Origin: UBA935 sp031555615
Lineage (GTDB): Bacteria; Bacillota; Clostridia; Lachnospirales; Lachnospiraceae
Length of the DNA: 64,000 nt
Assembly: GCA_031555615.1 (NCBI GenBank)
Contig: JAVBUF010000011.1
Span: 1 to 64,000, forward strand
Direction: 5' to 3'
Positions within the stretch are counted from its first letter, which is position 1. Each line of letters begins with the position of its first letter. Positions 24,606 to 33,554 of this stretch are shown piece after piece. The translations under genes and the position numbers were made by a program. The notes beneath the pieces were generated by a model. That model did no database searches. It had not been told where the DNA came from and worked only from the letters and a program-made list of their open reading frames with translations.

Positions 24606-24644
24606 AAAAGCAAGGATGCGATTTATTTGTGTTCTTGCTTTTTT
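24606..24644 (+). terminator. Terminator after uvrA
   Basis: AAAAGCAAG (24606-24614) and CTTGCTTTT (24634-24642) form the stem, with a 19-nt loop and a following T-run. Confidence 0.8.
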
Positions 24645-24673
24645 CAAAAATATTAATTTTTTGTGAAATCACT

Positions 24674-24701
24674 TTGAAAAACCCTTTTAATAGGTTATAA
24701 T
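24674..24701 (+). promoter_or_regulatory. Sigma-A promoter for mreB-flagellar rod operon
   Basis: TTGAAA (24674-24679), 16 bp, TATAAT (24696-24701), 74 bp upstream of the mreB ATG. A housekeeping promoter in front of flagellar rod genes is notable. Confidence 0.65.
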
Positions 24702-24775
24702 GATTTTGTATGTTTGGATAACTTTTGGAAATTATTATTATATACCTATATACCATTAGAAAGGGGTACAAAGAA

Positions 24776-25768
24776 ATGCAGTACACAGATATCGGAATCG
24801 ATTTAGGAACCGCCAGCATTCTGGTTTACATCAGAGGGAGAGGAGTTGTATTGAAAGAACCCTCAGTTGTAGCTTTTGACCGGGATACAGATAAAATCAA
24901 AGCGATCGGAGAAGATGCCAGACTGATGCTGGGCAGAACTCCTGGTAATATAGTTGCGGTAAGACCCCTTAGACAAGGTGTTATCTCCAATTATGAAGTA
25001 ACCGAAAAGATGATGAAATATTTTATCCAGAAGGCCATGGGCCGGAAAAGCTTTCGGAAACCCCGTATTGCAGTTTGTGTACCCAGCGGTGTAACCGAAG
25101 TTGAAAAAAAGGCTGTGGAAGATGCCACCATGCAGGCCGGAGCCAGAGAAGTTTCCATTATCGAAGAACCTATTGCGGCAGCCATCGGAGCAGGCATCGA
25201 CATAGCTAAACCCTGCGGCAATATGATTGTTGATATCGGCGGCGGTACTTCGGATATTGCGGTTATTTCCCTGGGCGGTACGGTGGTAAGTGCTTCCATT
25301 AAAATAGCCGGAGATGATTTTGATGATGCTTTGGTACGCTATATGCGTAAAAAGCATAATTTATTAATTGGTGAAAGAACAGCGGAAGATATTAAGATCA
25401 GAATCGGCTCGGCATTCAAACGTCCGGAAGTTGATTTTATGGATGTCAGAGGACGTAATCTGGTAACCGGTCTTCCTAAAACGGTCAAGGTTTCCTCAGA
25501 GGAAACCGAAGAAGCGCTTAAGGAAACCACCATGCAGATTATTGAAACCATTCACAGCGTACTGGAAAAAACACCGCCGGAACTGGCAGCGGATATCGCC
25601 GACAGAGGAATTGTTCTGACCGGCGGCGGCAGTCTGCTTCGCGGTTTGGAAGAATTAATATCCGAAAAAACCGGAATCAATACCATGACTGCCGAGGATC
25701 CTATGACAGCAGTTGCGGTAGGAACCGGAAAATATGTTGAATTTTTAGCCGGATACAGAGAAAATTAG
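24776..25768 (+). CDS. mreB: Rod shape-determining protein MreB/Mbl
   Basis: Bacterial actin (330 residues). The phosphate-1 loop DIGIDLGTASILVYIRGRGV, GGGTSDIAVISLGG (phosphate 2) and the adenosine motif GIVLTGGGSLLRGL are intact. It organises lateral wall synthesis. ATG 24776 follows AAAGGGGT. Being followed by two flagellar rod genes mirrors mbl-flhO-flhP of Bacillus, so this is more likely the Mbl-type paralogue; another mreB may exist elsewhere. Confidence 0.93.
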   Translation: MQYTDIGIDLGTASILVYIRGRGVVLKEPSVVAFDRDTDKIKAIGEDARLMLGRTPGNIVAVRPLRQGVISNYEVTEKMMKYFIQKAMGRKSFRKPRIAVCVPSGVTEVEKKAVEDATMQAGAREVSIIEEPIAAAIGAGIDIAKPCGNMIVDIGGGTSDIAVISLGGTVVSASIKIAGDDFDDALVRYMRKKHNLLIGERTAEDIKIRIGSAFKRPEVDFMDVRGRNLVTGLPKTVKVSSEETEEALKETTMQIIETIHSVLEKTPPELAADIADRGIVLTGGGSLLRGLEELISEKTGINTMTAEDPMTAVAVGTGKYVEFLAGYREN

Positions 25769-25777
25769 GAGTATATC

Positions 25778-26557
25778 ATGGTAAAAGGTTTATACGCAGC
25801 CTATACGGGGATGATCAACCAACAGAATAGAATGGACGTTCTGACCAATAATCTGGCCAATGTGAATACCAATGGGTTTAAAAAGGAAGGTGCAACCAGT
25901 CAGTCCTTTAGCGATGTATTGGCTTTTAAGATTAAGGATTCCACCGAAGGCGGCAGGATTGCCCGTCGTCTGGGTGTCAATAATCCGGGTGTAAAGATTG
26001 GGGAAGGTTATACGGATTTTTCCCAGGGGCCGCTGAAATCAACCAGCAATACTTATGACATGGCTTTAACCGATAAAGGCTTCTTTGCGGTGGAATATAC
26101 CAATAAGGATGGCGAGACCTCTACCAAGTACACCAGGGACGGTAACTTTACCATGAATCTGAACGGGGAGCTGGTGACCCAGGATGGTGATTACTTATTG
26201 AATATCAATGGTGAACGTGTGAAAGTGGATCCGCTGATAGCGGATACCCAGATTAATATTTATGGGCAGATTATGCAGGAAGGTGCTGTTGTAGATCAGA
26301 TTCAGGTAACAGACTTTGAAGACTATAATTATCTGGTACATTTCGGGGAAAATTACTATGAGCCTATAGAAGGTGCCGTAGAAATAGAAGCAGCAGCGCA
26401 AATTTATGCGGGCTTTTTGGAAACCTCCAATATTTCGGTGGTGGATGAAATGGTCAATATGATCACCGTAAGCCGAGCTTATGAGAGCAATCAAAAGGTG
26501 ATTACAACGATAGATGGTACATTGGAAATTGCCGCCAATCAGTTAGGCAAAGTATGA
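25778..26557 (+). CDS. flhO: Flagellar basal-body rod protein, FlgF/FlhO type
   Basis: Flagellar hook/basal-body protein (259 residues). The N-terminal rod motif LYAAYTGMINQQNRMDVLTNNLANVNTNGFKKEG and the C-terminal helix (ETSNISVVDEMVNMITVSRAYESNQKVI) form the axial coiled coil. It is exported by the flagellar type III system with no classical signal peptide. The FlgF versus FlgG split is hard by sequence, so the name follows the Bacillus order. Confidence 0.88.
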   Translation: MVKGLYAAYTGMINQQNRMDVLTNNLANVNTNGFKKEGATSQSFSDVLAFKIKDSTEGGRIARRLGVNNPGVKIGEGYTDFSQGPLKSTSNTYDMALTDKGFFAVEYTNKDGETSTKYTRDGNFTMNLNGELVTQDGDYLLNINGERVKVDPLIADTQINIYGQIMQEGAVVDQIQVTDFEDYNYLVHFGENYYEPIEGAVEIEAAAQIYAGFLETSNISVVDEMVNMITVSRAYESNQKVITTIDGTLEIAANQLGKV

Positions 26558-26591
26558 TAGGCCGACGGAAAATCGGTAAGGAGGAAAAGAT

Positions 26592-27410
26592 ATGGTAAGA
26601 AGTTTATGGTCTGCAGCAACGGGAATGAATGCCCAACAGGTAAACGTAGATACCATTGCTAATAATTTATCCAACGTAAATACCGTCGGATACAAAACCC
26701 AGGTGGCCCAGTTTAAGTCGCTTTTGTACCAAACATTACAGACAGCTACCACAACGGCCAACGGCGATCCCAAACCGACCAGTTCGCAGGTGGGACTGGG
26801 AGTGCGGAATTCTTCTATAAATAATATTATTACCCAGGGATCCATGCTGGCCTCTTCCAGTGATTCGGCTTTTGCTATTGAAGGCAAGGGATACTTTGCG
26901 ATTCGTGCGGCTGACGGCAATACATACTATACCAGAAACGGTGATTTCGTATGGGCTATTGCCAACGGCGGGGGCAGTGTGCTGACTACCAGTGACGGAT
27001 CACCGGTTTTGGATTCCACAGGAAAGCCGATTTCGCTGAACAATACCTATATGACGTCTAAGGTAAGTATCGCCTCGGATGGAACGGTCTGTTATCCCGA
27101 TGCTGATAATAATCCGGTTTCTTTGGGGATTACCATTGGTGTTTACCAGTTTAACAATCCCGGTGGTATGGAGAGAAAAGGAAACAGCTTATGGGCAGCC
27201 ACAGCAGCCAGTGGTGTGGCACTAAATGAGGCAACCAATCAAAACGTGCAAAAGAGCAAGATTCTGCAGAATTACCTGGAAGGTTCCAATGTTATGGTTG
27301 CTGATGAAATGGTTAACCTGATCGTGGCCCAGCGTGCTTATGAAATGAACTCAAAAGCAATTACCACCACCGACGAGATGATGCAGACGGCCAACAACCT
27401 GAAACGTTAA
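26592..27410 (+). CDS. flhP: Flagellar basal-body rod protein, FlgG/FlhP type
   Basis: A second rod protein (272 residues) with SLWSAATGMNAQQVNVDTIANNLSNVNTVGYKTQ at the N terminus and GSNVMVADEMVNLIVAQRAYEMNSKAI at the C terminus. It forms the distal rod with the preceding product. The ribosome site AAGGAGG is seven bases upstream of the ATG. It is in the same operon as mreB and the rod-binding protein. Confidence 0.9.
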   Translation: MVRSLWSAATGMNAQQVNVDTIANNLSNVNTVGYKTQVAQFKSLLYQTLQTATTTANGDPKPTSSQVGLGVRNSSINNIITQGSMLASSSDSAFAIEGKGYFAIRAADGNTYYTRNGDFVWAIANGGGSVLTTSDGSPVLDSTGKPISLNNTYMTSKVSIASDGTVCYPDADNNPVSLGITIGVYQFNNPGGMERKGNSLWAATAASGVALNEATNQNVQKSKILQNYLEGSNVMVADEMVNLIVAQRAYEMNSKAITTTDEMMQTANNLKR

Positions 27411-27428
27411 GACAGATAGGAGCTAATA

Positions 27429-27776
27429 ATGGATATCAGCGGACTGACAAGCTATAGTGATATGCTGACAAAAGAAAGCAATAGTACTTCCAAGTTAAAG
27501 GAATCCATAAATAATACTGATTTTGCCAGTGCAACGGACGAGCAATTACTGGATGCATGCAAAGAGTTTGAAGCTTTTTTTCTGGAAATGGTATTTAAGG
27601 AAATGCAAAAATCAGCCTACGTATTCAGTGATGAGAAGGAAGGTTCTAACTCTCAGTTGGTAGATTATTTTAAAGATTCGACCTTGCAGGAGCTGACGGC
27701 GGATTCCACCGAGAAGCAGGGACTGGGATTGGCACAGCAACTTTTTGAGCAAATGAAGAGGAATTACAATCTGTAG
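27429..27776 (+). CDS. Rod-binding protein (FlgJ N-terminal type)
   Basis: A 115-residue protein with only the FlgJ rod-binding domain (LLDACKEFEAFFLEMVFKEMQKSA, GLGLAQQLFEQMKR). The muramidase half of enterobacterial FlgJ is absent, as is normal in Firmicutes. It probably caps the growing rod during assembly. It is the last gene of the mreB-rod operon. Confidence 0.87.
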   Translation: MDISGLTSYSDMLTKESNSTSKLKESINNTDFASATDEQLLDACKEFEAFFLEMVFKEMQKSAYVFSDEKEGSNSQLVDYFKDSTLQELTADSTEKQGLGLAQQLFEQMKRNYNL

Positions 27777-27790
27777 AATGCCATAATTTT

Positions 27791-27819
27791 TTGTTAGATA
27801 TTTTAGGATCTGAGATAAT
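27791..27819 (+). promoter_or_regulatory. Promoter-like sequence upstream of recD2
   Basis: TTGTTA (27791-27796), 17 bp, GATAAT (27814-27819). The start site would lie about 10 bp before the hairpin at 27836, so transcripts either end there or read through into recD2. Confidence 0.5.
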
Positions 27820-27835
27820 ATAAGGTTGCCGATTG

Positions 27836-27858
27836 AGACGGACGGAAGGTCTGTTTTT
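27836..27858 (+). terminator. Hairpin terminator between rod genes and recD2
   Basis: AGACGGAC (27836-27843), loop GGAAG, GTCTGTTT (27849-27856) gives an 8-bp stem with two G-U pairs, followed by TTC. The stem is moderate. Confidence 0.55.
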
Positions 27859-27918
27859 CATTGTGCAGCCTTTTTGATTTATAAAATACAGGAAGAATCA
27901 GCTACGTGAGGATGGGTC

Positions 27919-30171
27919 ATGGAAATTGTAAAAGGATATGTGGATCATATTATTTATCAAAATGCCGAAAACGGTTACACGGTTCTGGTATTGATGGCAG
28001 ATGGCGAGGAGATTACCTGCACCGGCAGCCTGAAGGGCATCGACGAGGGGGAAAATATTGAAGCGGAAGGGTCATTTGTGGAACATCCGGTGTATGGAAG
28101 CCAGTTAAAGGTCACATCATACCGTTCGATTATGCCTGATGATACCTATAGCATGGAACGCTATCTGGGTTCCGGTGCGATCAAAGGCGTAGGGGAGGCA
28201 CTGGCCGGCCGGATTGTGAAAAGATTCGGTGAAGATACCTTTCGGATCATTGAAGAGGAGCCGGAACGCCTGGCGGAGATTAAAGGTATCAGCGAGCGTA
28301 AGGCCAGAGAAATAGCCGAGCAGATGCAGGACAAAAGAGAGATGCGGGAAGCATTTGTTTTTTTACAGCGTTATGGGATATCCAATACCCTTGCAGTTAA
28401 AATATACAATACCTATGGAACAAGACTTTACGGAATTATGAAGGAGAATCCTTATCAGCTGGCGGAAGACATTACCGGAGTAGGGTTTCGCATCGCCGAT
28501 GAGATTGCCAGAACCATCGGTATCCACACGGATTCGGATTATCGGATCAGAAGCGGTATTTTGTATACCCTTTTGCAGGCATCCCTGGAAGGGCATATTT
28601 ATCTACCTATGGATGTGCTGACGGCAAGGGCGGCGGAAATATTGGGATTAGAACAGGAGCTGATCATGCCTCAGCTGGGGAATATGGCCATGGACAAGAA
28701 GCTGATCATTAAGGGTATTGAAAAGGAACAGCGGATATATGCTTCTTCCTATTATTATGCCGAATTAAAATGTGCCAAGCTGCTTTGTGATCTGAATATT
28801 TCGTTAGAGGGGGAGCTGCTTCCGGTGGAGCAAAGCCGGATCAGACAAAAAATTGAGCAATTGGGACAAAAGCAGGAAATGGAATTAGATGATCTGCAGA
28901 TGACGGCCATACTGGAAACCATCAGGCAGGGTGTAGTGATCATTTCGGGCGGGCCGGGAACCGGAAAAACCACTACCATCAACAGTATCATTCAATTTTT
29001 TATTGAAGAGGGGCAGGATATTCTCCTGGCAGCACCTACCGGGCGGGCGGCGAAAAGAATGACCGAAGCCACCGGTTATGAAGCCAGAACCATTCACCGC
29101 CTGCTGGAGGTGAATGGTGCGGCTCCGGAAGAAGGCGGGAGTGCCAGATTTGAAAAAAATGAAGATAATCCGTTAGAAGCTGATATTATTATTATTGATG
29201 AAATGTCGATGGTAGATATTCATTTGTTTCTGGCTCTTTTGCAGGCAGTCAGCATTGGTACAAGACTGATTTTAGTGGGAGATATGGATCAGCTTCCCAG
29301 TGTCGGCCCTGGTCAGATTTTAAGAGATCTGATTGCCAGCAGATGTTTTTCTACAGTGGTTTTGCAGAAGATATTCCGTCAGGCGGGAGAGAGTGATATC
29401 GTCGTAAATGCTCACAGAATCAACAAAGGGGAGGCTATCAGCCTGGATAATAAAAGCCGGGATTTCTTCTTTTTGGAAAGAAGTGATGCCAATGTAATAT
29501 ATAAGCATATGATTCAATTGCTGAATGAAAAGCTTCCGGCTTATGTGGATGCGACGCCCTATGATATACAGGTTCTGACTCCCATGCGAAAAGGGAACCT
29601 GGGTGTTGAAGCTCTCAATCATATTTTGCAGCAATACCTGAATCCTCCCGGGGAAGGGAAAAAGGAATATTATGCCGGTGAACAGATCTATCGAGTGGGT
29701 GACAAGGTGATGCAGATAAAAAATAACTACACCATTGAGTGGGAGGTACTGAGCAAATACGGGATACCCGTTGACAGAGGGCTGGGGGTTTTTAACGGTG
29801 ATACCGGCATTATCCGGGAAATTAATGAAGGTGCCGCCTGTATGATTGTAGAATTTGATGAACAGCGAAGGGTAACCTATCCATTTCAGCAATTGGATGA
29901 AATTGAATTGGCCTATGCGATTACCATACATAAAGCCCAGGGAAGTGAATATCCGGCAGTAATTATTCCAATCCTGTCCGGTCCGAGAATGCTTTTTAAC
30001 CGGAATCTGTTGTATACAGGTGTGACCAGAGCCAGAAAATGCGTGACTATTTTAGGCAGCCGTGAGATGGTTGGCGAGATGATCAACAATGTTTCGCAGA
30101 ATAAGCGATATACAAGTTTGCAGGATCGAATAACCGAGATTGCCGAAAGGAGACCATGGAAGGAATCATAA
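27919..30171 (+). CDS. recD2: ATP-dependent DNA helicase RecD2
   Basis: SF1B 5'-3' helicase (750 residues) of the RecD2 family, which acts without RecBC in mismatch and replication-fork maintenance. N-terminal OB-like domain, helix-hairpin-helix part (GSGAIKGVGEALAGRIVKRFG), Walker A GGPGTGKT (344-351), Walker B IIIDEMSMVD, SH3-like insertion and C-terminal motif ITIHKAQGSEYPAVI with VTRARKCVTI. comF starts inside its last 16 bases. Confidence 0.94.
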   Translation: MEIVKGYVDHIIYQNAENGYTVLVLMADGEEITCTGSLKGIDEGENIEAEGSFVEHPVYGSQLKVTSYRSIMPDDTYSMERYLGSGAIKGVGEALAGRIVKRFGEDTFRIIEEEPERLAEIKGISERKAREIAEQMQDKREMREAFVFLQRYGISNTLAVKIYNTYGTRLYGIMKENPYQLAEDITGVGFRIADEIARTIGIHTDSDYRIRSGILYTLLQASLEGHIYLPMDVLTARAAEILGLEQELIMPQLGNMAMDKKLIIKGIEKEQRIYASSYYYAELKCAKLLCDLNISLEGELLPVEQSRIRQKIEQLGQKQEMELDDLQMTAILETIRQGVVIISGGPGTGKTTTINSIIQFFIEEGQDILLAAPTGRAAKRMTEATGYEARTIHRLLEVNGAAPEEGGSARFEKNEDNPLEADIIIIDEMSMVDIHLFLALLQAVSIGTRLILVGDMDQLPSVGPGQILRDLIASRCFSTVVLQKIFRQAGESDIVVNAHRINKGEAISLDNKSRDFFFLERSDANVIYKHMIQLLNEKLPAYVDATPYDIQVLTPMRKGNLGVEALNHILQQYLNPPGEGKKEYYAGEQIYRVGDKVMQIKNNYTIEWEVLSKYGIPVDRGLGVFNGDTGIIREINEGAACMIVEFDEQRRVTYPFQQLDEIELAYAITIHKAQGSEYPAVIIPILSGPRMLFNRNLLYTGVTRARKCVTILGSREMVGEMINNVSQNKRYTSLQDRITEIAERRPWKES

Positions 30172-30857
30172 ATTTATTTTTTCCCAGAAGATGTCCGGTT
30201 TGTGATGATGTTATAAAAATTTCTGAAGGCCTTATTTGCCGTAATTGTGTGCCGGGGATAAAATATATTACCGGACCGGTATGTATGAAATGCGGAAAGA
30301 TGCTGCCGGCGGAAGGAGCAGAATATTGTCATGACTGCAGTGTGCGGCATCATAATTATGATAGAGGGATGGCGTTATATGATTATAAAAGCATAGCAGA
30401 CTCCATTTATCGGTTTAAATACAAGGGCAGGCAGGAATATGCCGATTTTTACGGAGCAGAAATCAGCAGATATCTGGGGCCTGAAATCAAAAGAATGAAG
30501 CCTGATGTCTTGCTTCCTGTACCGGTCCATCCCAAAAAACTGAGAGATAGAGGATATAATCAAGCGGAAGTTTTGACAAAGGTCCTTTCCAGACATTTAC
30601 AAATTCCGATGGAGACTAAATTGATAATCAGACAAAAGGTGACGGTGCCTCAGAAAGAGCTGAATGAGCGGGAAAGGCAAAATAATTTGAAAAAGGCTTT
30701 TAAAATTGCTCAAAATGATGTAAAATTAAATACGATTGTAATTATTGATGACATCTATACAACAGGCATTAAGATAGATGCCATTGCAGAGGAATTTAAA
30801 AAGATCGGTGTTGGCAAAGTTTATTTTACGACGTTGGCAATCGGCCGAGGTATTTAA
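30156..30857 (+). CDS. comF: ComF family protein
   Basis: A 233-residue ComF-like protein: an N-terminal four-cysteine zinc module (CPVC, CRNC, CMKC, CHDC) and a phosphoribosyltransferase domain with the PRPP loop VVIIDDIYTTGIK. In competent bacteria ComFC helps natural transformation; many non-competent species also have it. It overlaps recD2 and is followed after 18 bp by the YvyF-type gene, as comFC-yvyF in Bacillus. Confidence 0.9.
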   Translation: MEGIINLFFPRRCPVCDDVIKISEGLICRNCVPGIKYITGPVCMKCGKMLPAEGAEYCHDCSVRHHNYDRGMALYDYKSIADSIYRFKYKGRQEYADFYGAEISRYLGPEIKRMKPDVLLPVPVHPKKLRDRGYNQAEVLTKVLSRHLQIPMETKLIIRQKVTVPQKELNERERQNNLKKAFKIAQNDVKLNTIVIIDDIYTTGIKIDAIAEEFKKIGVGKVYFTTLAIGRGI

Positions 30858-30875
30858 GGATTAGGAGGTATAGGA

Positions 30876-31286
30876 ATGAATGTACGTAATTGCAGATACT
30901 GCGGAAGGCTCTTTAACTATGTATTGGGACCGATTATGTGTCCTGTTTGCAGGGAGGCAAGAGAGGCGAAGTTTCAGGATGTAAAAAATTATATCAGAGA
31001 TAATCCGGGAGCCAGTATTAATGATGTTTCCCAGGAATGTGACGTGGAAGTAAATCAAATCCATCAGTGGATCAGAGAAGAGCGGCTGCAGTTTTCGGAG
31101 GACTCACCTATTCGTGTAGCCTGTGAAAAATGCGGAACGATGATCCGTGCCGGTGTTTACTGTGACAAATGTAAAACGGAAATGACCAATACATTGAACA
31201 GCGCTTATAAGAAAGAACTTCCGAAACAGCCGGAAGTGAAAAAGAGTACGACGGAGCGTGACCGGATGAGATTTTTGGACCGCTAA
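30876..31286 (+). CDS. yvyF: YvyF/TIGR03826 flagellar operon protein
   Basis: A 136-residue protein with a zinc ribbon at each end of its core: CRYCGRLFNY...CPVC and CEKCGTMI...CDKC. A winged-helix-like middle part lies between (NPGASINDVSQECDVEVNQIHQWIREERL). It matches the flagellar operon protein family located next to comF and flgM in Bacillus. A regulatory role in flagellar expression is suspected in the family but not established. flgM itself is not adjacent here. Confidence 0.85.
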   Translation: MNVRNCRYCGRLFNYVLGPIMCPVCREAREAKFQDVKNYIRDNPGASINDVSQECDVEVNQIHQWIREERLQFSEDSPIRVACEKCGTMIRAGVYCDKCKTEMTNTLNSAYKKELPKQPEVKKSTTERDRMRFLDR

Positions 31287-31308
31287 CCCTAAGGAGAACC
31301 AAGCAATT

Positions 31309-31698
31309 ATGATTAATGAAGAACGAGTCATATTGATGACAAAGATGGCATCGTACGAAAAGGGTCCGGGAAAGAAAAATGTCGCTATCGGTAATTATTT
31401 CAGAGGCGATTATATCGGGTTTCAGGTAATGAATTCAATTATTTGTGCAACCATAGCTTTTGCCATTGTTTCCGGCATTTATGCATTTTATCATTTTGAA
31501 ATACTGATGCAGGAAATATATAAAATGGATCTTCTGGATGTGGGTAAAAGCATTCTGAAATTCTATTTGATCATGGTTGGAGTTTATGGTGCATTATCTT
31601 ATATTATTTATTCTTACCGTTATAATAAAGCCCGCAAAAGCTTAAAGCATTATTATATGAATCTTAGGCGTCTTTCACAGATGTATGATGATAAATAG
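31309..31698 (+). CDS. Small two-segment membrane protein, unknown
   Basis: A 129-residue protein with two predicted membrane segments (about 43-65 and 80-102) and basic tails (SYRYNKARKSLKHYYMNLRRL). No known domain is recognised. It sits in a tight run of genes leading to cdaA (22 and 18 bp gaps), with a ribosome site AAGGAG before it. The context suggests a conserved envelope protein of this lineage, perhaps working with the next membrane protein. Confidence 0.65.
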   Translation: MINEERVILMTKMASYEKGPGKKNVAIGNYFRGDYIGFQVMNSIICATIAFAIVSGIYAFYHFEILMQEIYKMDLLDVGKSILKFYLIMVGVYGALSYIIYSYRYNKARKSLKHYYMNLRRLSQMYDDK

Positions 31699-31715
31699 TA
31701 GAAAAGGAAAACAAT

Positions 31716-32660
31716 ATGACAAGCTTACTTGTTGCAAAGCAATATATTAAGAATTTTATTGCAAAGTATGAAGTTTATTTACAGCCTCTGGGCAAACTAA
31801 TTATGGCTCTGACGGCAATTTTAATGATCAATGCCAAATTGGGATACATGTCGAGATTAAATAATATATCCATTGTTCTGGTTGTATCCCTGATGTGTTC
31901 ATTTATGCCCATGAATTTTATTATTATTGTATCGGCAGCTTTTGTGGTATTGCATTTATATGCTGCTTCCATGGAGTGTGCGATTGTAGTGCTGGCAGTT
32001 TTTCTGCTGATGTTTTTGCTTTATTATCGGTTTTCACCCAAAGACACCCTGGTGGTGCTGCTGACTCCGCTTTGCTTTATATTAAAAATCCCCTATGCCA
32101 TTCCCCTTTCCATGGGACTCATCGGAACGCCGGTATCAATTGTCTCAGTGGCATGCGGAGTAGTGGTACACTATATGATTTCCTATATATCGGATAATGC
32201 CACAGCATTGGCGGGAATGGGAGCGGAAGAAATGCCGGTCAAATTCCGCTATGTCATTGATGGTATTTTGAACAACAAAGCCATGCTTGTAACCGTTGCA
32301 GCCTTTTCGGTTACAATTGTTATTGTGTATGTGATCAGGCGAATGGCTATCGATCATTCGTGGATTATTGCCACAGTGACCGGTGCCCTGGTAAATATCA
32401 TGGTGCTGCTGCTGGGCGATTTATTGGTGGATACCGAGGTTTCGGTTTTAGGCGCCATAGTAGGAACAATTGTATCTATCGGCATTGTGAAAGTGGTGGA
32501 ATTTTTTATTTTTCATGTGGATTACAGCCGGGCGGAATCGGTTCAGTTTGAGGATGATGAGTATTATTACTATGTCAAGGCCATTCCCAAAATTACAGTT
32601 GCGGCTCCGGCCAGAACAGTTAAAAAAATCAATTCTCCCAAGCGGAGAACAAGGATGTAA
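31716..32660 (+). CDS. Polytopic membrane protein upstream of cdaA, unknown
   Basis: A 314-residue protein with about eight hydrophobic segments between residues 25 and 270, then an acidic-tyrosine stretch (FEDDEYYYYVKAIP, about 280-295) and a basic tail ending KRRTRM. No transporter or enzyme signature is recognised. It lies 28 bp before cdaA in the same direction, so it is probably in the c-di-AMP operon. Confidence 0.65.
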   Translation: MTSLLVAKQYIKNFIAKYEVYLQPLGKLIMALTAILMINAKLGYMSRLNNISIVLVVSLMCSFMPMNFIIIVSAAFVVLHLYAASMECAIVVLAVFLLMFLLYYRFSPKDTLVVLLTPLCFILKIPYAIPLSMGLIGTPVSIVSVACGVVVHYMISYISDNATALAGMGAEEMPVKFRYVIDGILNNKAMLVTVAAFSVTIVIVYVIRRMAIDHSWIIATVTGALVNIMVLLLGDLLVDTEVSVLGAIVGTIVSIGIVKVVEFFIFHVDYSRAESVQFEDDEYYYYVKAIPKITVAAPARTVKKINSPKRRTRM

Positions 32661-32687
32661 ATTTATAGAGCGGAGAATTTTTAGACC

Positions 32688-33554
32688 ATGCAGCAGTTGA
32701 GAGCTCTCTTGAATGAATCGTTGATGGCTATGCCTCAATTCATAAAGTGGACAGATATTGTGGAGATATTAATTATCTCCTTTTTGGCATACAATGTTAT
32801 GGTATGGATAAAAAATACGAAAGCATGGTCTTTGCTAAAGGGTGTTGTGGTTATTGCGGTTTTTATCTTAATTGCGGCCCTTTTCAATATGAATACGATT
32901 CTGTGGATCGTTCAGAACGTAATCGGGGTTGCCGTTACCGCTATTATCGTTATCTTGCAGCCGGAATTAAGAAAAGCACTGGAGGAATTGGGCAGAAAAA
33001 ATATTATTTCTTCCATTTTTCCGTTTGAATCCAGCAAGCTGGAGTTAGGTATTTTTTCTGACCGGACCATTGGTGAGATTGCCAAGGCCTGTGCCGAAAT
33101 GGGCAGGGAAAGGACCGGTGCTCTGATTGTGGTGGAACAGCATAATGCCCTGCTTGATTATGAGCGGACAGGGATTGATATCGATGCGGTTGTATCCAGT
33201 CAATTGCTGATTAATATTTTTGAGCATAATACCCCTCTACATGACGGAGCGGTTATTATCAGGGGTAACCGGATTACATCGGCTACCTGCTATTTGCCGT
33301 TGTCGGATAATATGGAGCTGAGCAAGGAACTGGGAACCAGGCATCGGGCCGGTATCGGTATTTCGGAAGTGTCGGATTCCATGACCATTATTGTTTCGGA
33401 GGAGACGGGGAAAATCAGCATTGCCTATGGCGGCGAGCTGGAAAGAAACGTGGATATAGACCGTTTGAAGGAACGGCTGAGTACGATCCAGAACAAGCCG
33501 GTGGAAGAAAAGAAGGCCAAGCGATGGAAGGGAAGAACAAAAAATGAAGATTAA
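32688..33554 (+). CDS. cdaA: Diadenylate cyclase CdaA
   Basis: Membrane-bound c-di-AMP synthase (288 residues). Three N-terminal membrane segments (about 24-40, 50-68, 72-90) are followed by the DAC domain with the catalytic DGA at 186-188 and RHR at 218-220. c-di-AMP controls potassium and osmotic balance and wall homeostasis. The gene overlaps cdaR by 11 bases and is followed by glmM, the classic conserved trio. Confidence 0.96.
   Translation: MQQLRALLNESLMAMPQFIKWTDIVEILIISFLAYNVMVWIKNTKAWSLLKGVVVIAVFILIAALFNMNTILWIVQNVIGVAVTAIIVILQPELRKALEELGRKNIISSIFPFESSKLELGIFSDRTIGEIAKACAEMGRERTGALIVVEQHNALLDYERTGIDIDAVVSSQLLINIFEHNTPLHDGAVIIRGNRITSATCYLPLSDNMELSKELGTRHRAGIGISEVSDSMTIIVSEETGKISIAYGGELERNVDIDRLKERLSTIQNKPVEEKKAKRWKGRTKNED

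Noticed and set aside
27826..27833. Sigma-28-like GCCGATTG upstream of recD2
   Set aside because: It is an imperfect -10 with no TAAA at the right distance, and a sigma-A-like promoter lies just upstream.
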